Part shown: positions 41,333 to 47,515 of the stretch, one piece after another
Position numbering within the stretch: position 1 is the first letter of the stretch
How the letters are laid out: the number at the start of each line of letters is the position of its first letter
From: XN24 sp047921455
GTDB taxonomy: Bacteria > Pseudomonadota > Gammaproteobacteria > Steroidobacterales > XN24
NCBI GenBank assembly: GCA_047921455.1
Contig: JBLRWC010000020.1
Coordinates: forward strand, 1 to 47,515
Length of the DNA stretch: 47,515 nucleotides
Direction of reading: 5' to 3'
Notes under the pieces: generated by a model
Told to the model about the DNA's origin: nothing
The model's database searches: none
The model's input: the letters and a program-made list of their open reading frames with translations, nothing else
Position numbers and translations under genes: made by a program

Positions 41333-42563
41333 GGCACCAGCGGTGGTGAACCTCTGGCGCAGGTTGCAAGGCGCCCTGGGGGCCTCCGAGCTGGATAGCG
41401 AGCAGCTCGAAACCACGCTGCGCGCGGCCGTGGCCCACGAGTCCGTGCCGGTGGTGTGGCTGCTTGGTATGGCGCAATCGGGCAAGACGTCTATCGTGCG
41501 CGCCCTGACCGGGAGTTCCCGCGCGGAAATCGGCAACGGCTTTCAGCCCTGCACGCGCACGGCCAACGCCTACGATTTCCCGGAGGAGGCGCCGGTCGTT
41601 ACCTTCCTGGACACGCGCGGCCTGGGCGAAGTCGACTATGTGCCGGAGGAGGACATAGCGCTGTGCGAATCGCGCGCCCACCTGCTGATCGCGGTACTGA
41701 AGGTGACCGACCCCAGGCCCCAGGCGGTGCTCGATGTGCTGCGGGCGGTCCGGCGGCGGCACCCGGACTGGCCGGTGGTGATTACCCAGACCTGCCTGCA
41801 CGAGGGCTATCCCGACACGCTGGAGCACGTCCAACCCTATCCCTTCGATCAGCCGGACTGGAAAAGTCGCGTCCCCGATGGACTACGTCGCCTGCTACTG
41901 GCGCAACGCGAGCAGGTGGGCAAGTTGCCGGGCGACGGCGACGTGGCCTGGGTACCGATCGATTTCACCCAGGCCGAGGACGGCTTCGTGCCGATCGATT
42001 ACGGCCTCGAGGCGTTGTGGTCCGCGATCGAAAAGGCGTCTTCCCTCGGATTGCAGGCCAGGCTGCGCGCCGACTCCTCGGTGACCGATGTCTATAGCCG
42101 CGCTGCGCATCCGCATATCGTCGGCTACAGCCTGGCCGCCGCGACCTTGGGCGCGCTGCCGGTCGTGGATATTGCGCTGGTTCCGATCCTGCAGGCCCGT
42201 CTCCTGCACTTGCTGGCCGGGCTGTATCGCTTGTCCTGGACTACCCGCAACAGCTCGGAATTCCTCGGCCTGCTGGGTGGCGGACTGGCCACGGCGTACG
42301 GCCTGCGACTGGCCGGGCGCAGCGCCGCCAAGCTGATTCCCGGCTGGGGCCAGACCGTGGGCGCGGTGTGGGGAGCCAGCGCCAGCGGCGCGACCACCTA
42401 TGCGCTCGGCAAGGCAGCCTGCGTCTACCTCGCGCAGCGCCGCGAGGGCCATGCCGTGGAGGCGGAAACCCTGCGCGCGGTCTACCGCGATGCGTTGTCC
42501 AGGGGGCGGCAGCTGGCGCGGCAGCAGGAACGCCAACGCCAACGGGACGACCTGTCGCAATGA
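41333..42563 (+). CDS. YcjF/DUF697-type GTPase, 5' end at gap
   Basis: About 410 residues are visible; if the contigs overlap, the protein starts at GTG 41343 (406 aa). A GTPase domain (Walker A 'GMAQSGKTS', G3 'DTRGLGE', and 'VITQTCLHEGY' in the place of the usual NKxD) precedes a DUF697-like hydrophobic C-terminal region ('VGYSLAAATLGALPVVDIAL', 'GLLGGGLATAYGLRLAG', 'GAVWGASASGATTYALG'). Related proteins act at membranes with unknown cargo. The stop overlaps the next gene (ATGA). Confidence 0.85.
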
Positions 42564-44089
42564 GAAACGTACTGGCCCAGTTCGGTTGGTTGCGGGTGGC
42601 GGCCGTGGCGGTGGCCGTGCTGCCGCTGGTGCTGTTGCCGGTGCTCGGCACCGTGTGGCTGTGGCAGACGTCGACCGTCCTGTGGTGGCTGCTTGCGGTG
42701 GCGTTGGCGGCGGCCATCGGGGCGGTACTGAACCGGCTCGCGGTCAGGCGGGAGGTGCGGGCCTTGCCTTATACAACCACCTCGCCGGGGACGCACTGGC
42801 CGGACAGTGCCGAGCGTTGCTGGGCGAAGGTCGAGCAGCTGGCCGAGCAATCGACGGTCCGCGAGTGGCCGCTGGAGGACGGCGCCGGCTTGATGCGCCT
42901 GGCGCGACAGGTGCTGGTCATGGTGGCCGGGCATTTTCATCCGCGCGTCGACCAGCCGCTGTTGGAAATGACGCTGCCCCATACCCTCGCCATTATCGAG
43001 CGCGCCGCGCGCGAGCTGCGCGAGGACGTGGTGCGCAACATCCCGCTCAGCCACCGCTTGAGCCTCGGCGCCATGGTGCGGGCCAAGGGCCTGCGTGACC
43101 TGTTCAAGCGTCACGAAGGCTGGTTCAGAGCGAGTCGTGTCATCTTTGCGCCGCAATCGGCGTTGGTGGCGGAGCTGCGGCGCGCGGTCTTCGAGGAAGT
43201 GACGGCGCACGGCTCGGAGCGCGTGCAGACCTGGCTGCTACGGGAGTACATCCGCAAGTTGGGTTACCACGCCATCGACCTCTATGGCGGATTCGTGCGG
43301 ATCCAGGAAGACGTTCCCCTGGACGCGCCGGACCCGCGCTCATTCAAGGACAGCGTGGCGGCGGACGAACAAGTTGCGGTGCGCACCGAACCGCTGCGCA
43401 TCTTGCTGCTGGGCCGGGCCAACGCCGGCAAATCCAGCCTCATCAATGCACTGTTCGGCGAGCTGACCGCCGCTACGGACCTGTTGCCCGACACCACGGC
43501 CGCAATCGTGCCCTACCGGCTGGACCGTGACGGCGAGCTGCAGGCGCTGATCTTCGATACGCCGGGCTTCGACGGGCCGTTGTTCGGCAGCCGTGTGCTC
43601 GAGCGCACCGCCCTCGATGCCGACCTGGTGCTCTGGGTGACGGCCGCCAATCGCGCCGATCGCGCCGTGGAGCGTGAGCGTCTCGACCGATTGCGGGCGA
43701 TGCTGTCTGCCGATCCGGGGCGGCGGGTGCCGCCGTTGCTGGTGGTGATGACGCATATTGATCGTTTGCGGCCGCCGCGCGAATGGCAGCCGCCCTACGT
43801 GCTGGATCCGCCGCAGGGCGTCAAGGCCGGGCAGATCGCTGCCGCCCTGGAAGCGGTGGCCGCGGACCTCGATGTCGACCTCGAGCGCGTCATACCCGTT
43901 TGCCTGGCGGAAGGGCGCGTCTACAACGTGGACGACGTACTCTGGGCGGCTATGTTGCGTGACCAACCGGAAGCCAATCGCTTGCGCCTGTTGCGTTGCC
44001 TGCGGGCGCGCAAACGACAGGAAGACTGGGACCTGCTGTGGCAGCAACTCCGCAACGCCGGCCGCTTCCTGAAGGGTGCCGGAGCGTAG
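42560..44089 (+). CDS. Membrane GTPase of the YcjX/dynamin-like type
   Basis: 509 aa from the ATG at 42560. Two N-terminal helices (about 10-56) precede a soluble helical region and a GTPase domain (about 285-490): G1 'GRANAGKSS', G3 'DTPGFDG', G4 'THID'. An upstream Arg/His-rich segment ('RLSLGAMVRAKGLRDLFK') is conserved-looking. I cannot place it in a named family with certainty. Its last codons and TAG stop fall inside the right 31-bp repeat. It overlaps the first GTPase gene by 4 bases, so the two products probably work as a pair. Confidence 0.85.
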   Translation: MRNVLAQFGWLRVAAVAVAVLPLVLLPVLGTVWLWQTSTVLWWLLAVALAAAIGAVLNRLAVRREVRALPYTTTSPGTHWPDSAERCWAKVEQLAEQSTVREWPLEDGAGLMRLARQVLVMVAGHFHPRVDQPLLEMTLPHTLAIIERAARELREDVVRNIPLSHRLSLGAMVRAKGLRDLFKRHEGWFRASRVIFAPQSALVAELRRAVFEEVTAHGSERVQTWLLREYIRKLGYHAIDLYGGFVRIQEDVPLDAPDPRSFKDSVAADEQVAVRTEPLRILLLGRANAGKSSLINALFGELTAATDLLPDTTAAIVPYRLDRDGELQALIFDTPGFDGPLFGSRVLERTALDADLVLWVTAANRADRAVERERLDRLRAMLSADPGRRVPPLLVVMTHIDRLRPPREWQPPYVLDPPQGVKAGQIAAALEAVAADLDVDLERVIPVCLAEGRVYNVDDVLWAAMLRDQPEANRLRLLRCLRARKRQEDWDLLWQQLRNAGRFLKGAGA

Positions 44090-44105
44090 GTTCGTAGTTA
44101 TTGAC
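44075..44105 (+). repeat. Right 31-bp inverted repeat, overlapping the GTPase stop
   Basis: Exact reverse complement of 41194-41224. The first 15 bases code for the end of the second GTPase, including its TAG stop. Confidence 0.92.
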
Positions 44106-44109
44106 GCGT

Positions 44110-44137
44110 GGTGCCGGAGCGTAGGTTCGTAGTTATT
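44110..44137 (+). repeat. Second tandem copy of the repeat (28 bp)
   Basis: The first 28 bases of the 44075-44105 repeat recur here at a spacing of 35, with no mismatch. So there are two direct copies on the right and one inverted copy on the left. Confidence 0.92.
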
Positions 44138-44161
44138 CGCGGCTGCCGCCGCGCCGGCTAC

Positions 44162-44371
44162 TCAGCGCTTGGCGCCGAAGACCAGTAAAACCAAGCCTAC
44201 GACAGCCGCTACCGCGCCGCCAATCAGGTAGTTGCGAGTTTCTTCCGTGTACCGTCCGGTGAGTGTCTCGGCCACTTCTTCGGTAAAACTGTCCGTGGCG
44301 GCCCAGCCCATAAACAGCAGGACTGCGCCAAGAACAAGCAGGCCGATGCCAACAATTCGGCTCCAGTGCAT
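44162..44371 (-). CDS. DUF3185 small membrane protein (second)
   Basis: 69 aa; AAGGAATC lies before the ATG at 44371. Two helices ('IVGIGLLVLGAVLLFMGW', 'LIGGAVAAVVGLVLLVFG') with a polar loop 'ATDSFTEEVAETLTGRYTEE', the DUF3185 layout. It is distinct from the member at 12520-12738. It converges on the GTPase pair and diverges from the winged-helix regulator. Confidence 0.87.
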   Translation of the reverse strand: MHWSRIVGIGLLVLGAVLLFMGWAATDSFTEEVAETLTGRYTEETRNYLIGGAVAAVVGLVLLVFGAKR

Positions 44372-44474
44372 AACAAAGATTCCTTGTTAATAGTCACTTT
44401 GATAGTAGCATAAGCCCTTAATTTTGCTGGCCGCATCGCGCCCAGTGCCGCCGTCGGCAGGAGAAGTGGCCGCA

Positions 44475-45431
44475 GTGCCCCTACACCAGTTTGACCAATT
44501 CGTTTTCGACCCCGCGGATGGGCGCCTTGAGCACCAGGCCAGCGGCACGGCCGTGACGCTGCGGCCGCAAGTGGCCCGCCTGCTGCTCGTCTTGTTGCGG
44601 GCGCCGCGCACGGTGATCGATCGTGAAACCCTTTACCTGGAGATCTGGGGCAAAGGGGCCGTGGTCGACTTCGAGTCCGGGTTGGCGGCGCTGGCGCGCG
44701 AGTTGCGCCAGGCGTTGGACCAGCTGGGTGGTCGGGCCGATTTGCTGGAGACCGTGCCGCGCCGCGGTTTCCGCTTCGGCGCCGACGTGCGTCAGTGGGA
44801 TACCGCGCCAGCCGCGTCCCGGGGCATGCCGCAAAACACACCCGGGAGCACACCCGGCGACCCACGCGGGCGCACGCCCTTAGCGGTGCGGCGCCGACCG
44901 TCGCGCTGGCTGCTGCTGGGCGCGCTCGCGGCCGCCATGGCGCTGGCGTGGCTGCTGGCGCGCTGGGTGAATGCGCCCCCGGTCACCCCGGCGACCGAAG
45001 GATGGACACTCGCGGTATTGCCATTCGAGCGTTTCGACGACGCACCGCCCGGTGCCGCGAGACTTGAGCTGTTGCTGGCCGATGCACTGCTGGTCGAGCT
45101 TTGGCGGGCGCAGCTCGATGGCGCCGAGCTGATGGGCCGCGCAACATTGTTACCCTACCAGGCGCGCGAGGACGTCGCCGGCGCCGTCGCGCGAGACCTC
45201 GGCGTACGACTGCTCATCGAGGGCAGCATGGTTCACGACGGCGCCGACTGGCAGGTGTCCGCGCGCCTGCTCGAGATGCCGGCGGGCCGGGTGATGTGGT
45301 CCGCAACCGTCGAGTGGCCCGGCGTGGTCGAGCTGCCGGTCCGCGAGAGTGCCACACGCCTGGTCGAAGACCTGGAAGAGGCCTGGGCGCAGAGCGACAA
45401 AATCAGGGACTTACTGGGAACAACCGACTGA
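44475..45431 (+). CDS. Membrane-tethered winged-helix regulator, CadC-like layout
   Basis: 318 aa from the GTG at 44475 (AGGAG upstream); a longer ORF starts at 44424. An OmpR-type winged helix (about 5-98; 'LRPQVARLLLVLLRAPRTV', 'LLETVPRRGFRFGA') precedes a Pro-rich linker, one membrane helix (about 143-163, 'RWLLLGALAAAMALAWLLA') and a periplasmic domain (about 178-300, 'TLAVLPFERFDD', 'GVRLLIEGSMVHDG') like that of FlgO/CadC-type sensors. No cognate histidine kinase is needed. The next gene may be a target. Confidence 0.88.
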   Translation: MPLHQFDQFVFDPADGRLEHQASGTAVTLRPQVARLLLVLLRAPRTVIDRETLYLEIWGKGAVVDFESGLAALARELRQALDQLGGRADLLETVPRRGFRFGADVRQWDTAPAASRGMPQNTPGSTPGDPRGRTPLAVRRRPSRWLLLGALAAAMALAWLLARWVNAPPVTPATEGWTLAVLPFERFDDAPPGAARLELLLADALLVELWRAQLDGAELMGRATLLPYQAREDVAGAVARDLGVRLLIEGSMVHDGADWQVSARLLEMPAGRVMWSATVEWPGVVELPVRESATRLVEDLEEAWAQSDKIRDLLGTTD

Positions 45432-45541
45432 GTTCAGGGAAATATCAGCAATATTTCAGGCTCCGCCCATGGTTTGCGGTTGGTGTCGGCGCGATGCTGT
45501 CGTCGTGCATCATTTGCCAATCGAGCCGAAGGAGTTATCCG

Positions 45542-45976
45542 ATGTTTATTCGCAAACCCGTCTTGCTGCTGTCGTTGCTGCTGGCGAGCCTGCTGCCGCT
45601 GGCCGCCGCGGCTGAGCGTCTCCCGACCACGTCACCTGGGCCGGATGCGGCCCGCATTATCGGCTCGCCGGGCTATGCCGGCCGCGACTTGTTCGAAGTG
45701 AACTTCCTCGCGATCAACGGCCGCAACATCCCACCGCGCCATATCATCTGGCTGGAGCCCGGGACTTACCAGGTCACCGTGCAAATCGACGCCGCGCACC
45801 TGCGGCCACCGCAGCGCCGACTGTCGCGGGATGCGCCGGGACACAGCGTCATCGAGCTCGAGCTCGAGGCCGGTAAGAGCTACCGGATTCTTGCGCGCTA
45901 CAACCGTGACGAGCCCGAACAACCCTATAGCGTCATTCTGTATTCTGTCGACGAGATGTTCGCCACGGAGGAATGA
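45542..45976 (+). CDS. Secreted protein of unknown function
   Basis: 144 aa; AAGGAG lies seven bases before the ATG at 45542. Signal peptide (about 1-24, ending AAAE), then a beta-rich domain ('EVNFLAINGRNIP', 'WLEPGTYQVTVQIDA', 'SVIELELEAGKSYRILARYN') that looks like an extracellular carbohydrate- or protein-binding sandwich. No firm family. Its location after the membrane-bound regulator suggests regulation by it. Confidence 0.75.
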   Translation: MFIRKPVLLLSLLLASLLPLAAAAERLPTTSPGPDAARIIGSPGYAGRDLFEVNFLAINGRNIPPRHIIWLEPGTYQVTVQIDAAHLRPPQRRLSRDAPGHSVIELELEAGKSYRILARYNRDEPEQPYSVILYSVDEMFATEE

Positions 45977-46035
45977 GCCAGCCGCGACTTGCGGGTCGAG
46001 GCGAGGATCGGCATAGTCGCGTGCATCGTGGCGAA

Positions 46036-46051
46036 TGTGACATAAGTCATA
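46036..46051 (+). promoter_or_regulatory. Crp-like half-matching site
   Basis: TGTGA-N6-TCATA matches nine of ten positions of the E. coli Crp consensus (TGTGA-N6-TCACA), and its core TGAC-ATAA-GTCA is symmetric. It is about 95 bases upstream of the next gene. The window encodes three Crp/Fnr-type regulators, so one of these may bind here; this is only a match by pattern. Confidence 0.35.
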
Positions 46052-46144
46052 GCCCGCCGGGCACAGGAACGTTTAACTTCCTGCCTGGCGATCCCGCACG
46101 GGGGAGCGATGGTTATCGGGCGTCATCGGTGGCCGGGAGAGCAC

Positions 46145-47338
46145 GTGCTTCGATTCACATCCAGGTGCTATGCATGCATTTTGCTGGTCAGCGGCCTTTT
46201 GACCGGCTGCGCTGCGCCGTCTCCCCATGACGGCGCCGTCTCCATGGCCGCGCAGACCGTGGGCCCGCTCGCAATCAACATCGACGGGGCCCTGCCGGTG
46301 ATCCATACCCGCACCGACCCTGTGCTGGCTAGCCGCGTCGGCGTTGGTGATGCACGGTTGCGCTATGGCGCCAGCTACACTGTCGAGCCCGGTGAAGTGT
46401 TCGCGAATCAGCCCCTCGCGCCCGGCCGCGCGCCGCCAAAACGTCTCGGCGCCCAGCGGTTCGGTCATGACTTCAGCATGCGCCTGCCGCCGGTCGGCGG
46501 CGCACCCATCGCCCTGGATTTCACCACAGAAACCCGCGAACAGTGGACCACGACCGGCGCCACCTCCAGCCAGCAGCGCCAGGTGGCGAGCCTGGCCTGG
46601 GCTCCGCGCTTTGGGAGCCTGGAGCTGCAGTGGGCCGCGGACCATTCGGCTATCGACAAGGGACTGGCGCTGGGCTGTGAACTCGGCGGTACCCTGCGGC
46701 TCCCGTTGCGATCTGCCGACGCGGCCGAGCCCCTGGCGCTGCGCGTCTCTGCGCGCGACTGCAAAGTTGTGACGTCCAGTGCTGATTACAGTGAATTGGC
46801 GGCCGACGCCTGGACGGTGGCGCTGGCCTGGGGCGACGCCGGGCACCAGGCGGAAATCCTTGTTTCCATGATTGAGCCAGCCTGGCACGGCGCACCAGGT
46901 CGACAGGCTATCGATCCCAGCTACGAGTTCGGCGTCAGTCATCGCATCGACCATGGTCTCTGGAGTACCCGCACGCTGGTGGCGATGCGTTACACCTCGG
47001 CCTGGGAACTGGCGGCGCCCATGGATGCCCGCGGTCACTACCTCAGCGACGCTGAAGCTTACTGGCTGGCCAGCGCATCGCTGACCCGCCACCTGCCGGC
47101 GGTATCGCTCAGCGCCGACTGGACTCACGGCGCCGACCCCATGTGGTTCATGCCGGCGATCGGCGAGCGCAGGCACCGGCTCGACATGCGGCTGGATTTG
47201 TCGCGCCTGTTTGCGGCGCTCGCACCCGACGTGCAGCCCGAGGTTTCGATGCGCTGGAACTGGAGCCAGTCGCGCTCGCGCAGCAACGACATTACGGCCG
47301 CCAGCGCGATCCGCCTCGACATGGCCGTGCTGTGGTGA
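46145..47338 (+). CDS. Lipoprotein with predicted outer-membrane barrel
   Basis: 397 aa from the GTG at 46145 (GGGAGA five bases upstream), giving a lipobox 'LLVSGLLTGCAAPS'; an ATG at 46109 with GGGGAG is also possible. The mature part is rich in aromatic and alternating residues and in predicted strands ('RQVASLAWAPRFGSLELQW', 'WELAAPMDARGHYL', 'VSLSADWTHGADPMWFMP'), ending in Trp ('IRLDMAVLW'), which fits a beta-barrel. I recognise no family. Confidence 0.7.
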   Translation: MLRFTSRCYACILLVSGLLTGCAAPSPHDGAVSMAAQTVGPLAINIDGALPVIHTRTDPVLASRVGVGDARLRYGASYTVEPGEVFANQPLAPGRAPPKRLGAQRFGHDFSMRLPPVGGAPIALDFTTETREQWTTTGATSSQQRQVASLAWAPRFGSLELQWAADHSAIDKGLALGCELGGTLRLPLRSADAAEPLALRVSARDCKVVTSSADYSELAADAWTVALAWGDAGHQAEILVSMIEPAWHGAPGRQAIDPSYEFGVSHRIDHGLWSTRTLVAMRYTSAWELAAPMDARGHYLSDAEAYWLASASLTRHLPAVSLSADWTHGADPMWFMPAIGERRHRLDMRLDLSRLFAALAPDVQPEVSMRWNWSQSRSRSNDITAASAIRLDMAVLW

Positions 47339-47504
47339 ACGGATCGCTCGCCGCGCGATCATTCTCGCCATGCCCATTTCTGGCCGAAATCCCTCGATTT
47401 CCCTGCTGGTCATAGAGCGCTGCATGGCGCAACTTTGACCCCGCCACGGACTGACAGGGTGTTGGCCCGGGTGTTGATTGACTGCAACGACATGGAGGTC
47501 GGTG

Positions 47505-47515
47505 ATGAAACTCAG
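47505..47515 (+). CDS. Start of a gene running off the window
   Basis: ATG at 47505 follows GGAGG (47494-47498) at six bases, and only 'MKL' can be read. The ribosome site is strong enough to support a real start. Confidence 0.6.

Noticed and set aside
46073..47425. 450-residue minus-strand ORF at the window end
   Set aside because: Opposite a plus-strand gene with a lipobox, a ribosome site and a barrel-like C-terminus.
1..47515. CRISPR arrays, tRNAs, rRNAs, insertion sequences
   Set aside because: No repeat-spacer array, cloverleaf, rRNA motif or transposase was found on either strand; this was read by eye, so a covariance search could still find a structured RNA.

Overview
The window is GC-rich, densely coded DNA from a Gram-negative bacterium, most likely a gammaproteobacterium. 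The support is MurB of the E. coli type, YpfJ, YbdG-like channel, ArfB, a YqjD/YqjE/YqjK-like set, outer-membrane barrels and many lipoproteins. It is scaffolded: runs of exactly 100 N lie at 20678-20777 and 41233-41332. I see no rRNA, tRNA, CRISPR array, intact insertion sequence or phage block.

Layout. 0.3-8 kb: a PRC-barrel protein, a matrixin-like protease, a stand-alone PAS protein, a large CheB-CheR-PAS protein, an alternative oxidase, a YpfJ metallopeptidase and a hemolysin III family protein. 8-10 kb is a scarred region: a truncated second copy of an outer-membrane barrel gene, a one-component regulator with a molybdate/tungstate-type binding domain, a chimeric gene joining a TupA-like start to a small molybdopterin-fold protein, and a short cysteine-ended ORF. 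10-19 kb: three Crp/Fnr regulators (two close paralogues), a SYLF lipoprotein, a DUF3185 protein, an M48 protease lipoprotein, a PAS-PAS-GGDEF cyclase, a tiny DUF5670 protein and a phospholipase D-type lipoprotein. 18.6-19.9 kb: a class D-like sortase with its apparent substrate, a secreted protein ending in an LPATAG sorting signal.

20-24.5 kb is an envelope-stress cluster on the minus strand: DUF4398 lipoprotein, OmpA-like lipoprotein, terminator, CsbD, DUF883, YqjE-like, YqjK-like, AI-2E family exporter (cut by a gap), then a double-BON lipoprotein and terminator. Next come murB and, divergently, an arsenic operon (arsR, arsC, acr3). 28-40 kb: the intact outer-membrane barrel, a patatin lipase, HelD-like helicase, PoxB-like enzyme, membrane-anchored FMN glutamate-synthase-like protein, YbdG-like channel overlapping a phospholipase D-like protein, a lipoamide-dehydrogenase-like flavoprotein, ArfB and a CIA30 protein.

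41-44 kb holds two overlapping GTPase genes bracketed by perfect 31-bp inverted repeats, with a scaffold gap just inside the left repeat. 44-47.5 kb holds a second DUF3185 protein, a membrane-tethered winged-helix regulator, two secreted proteins of unknown function and the first codons of a gene running off the end.

The theme is envelope maintenance and stress: many small membrane proteins (DUF3185 twice, DUF3096, DUF5670, DUF883, CsbD, YqjE), BON, SYLF, PRC and OmpA domains, periplasmic proteases, phospholipases, arsenic resistance and an alternative oxidase. The strongest leads for something undescribed are the sortase/LPATAG pair, the inverted-repeat-bounded GTPase pair, and the chimeric molybdopterin gene with its orphaned regulator.
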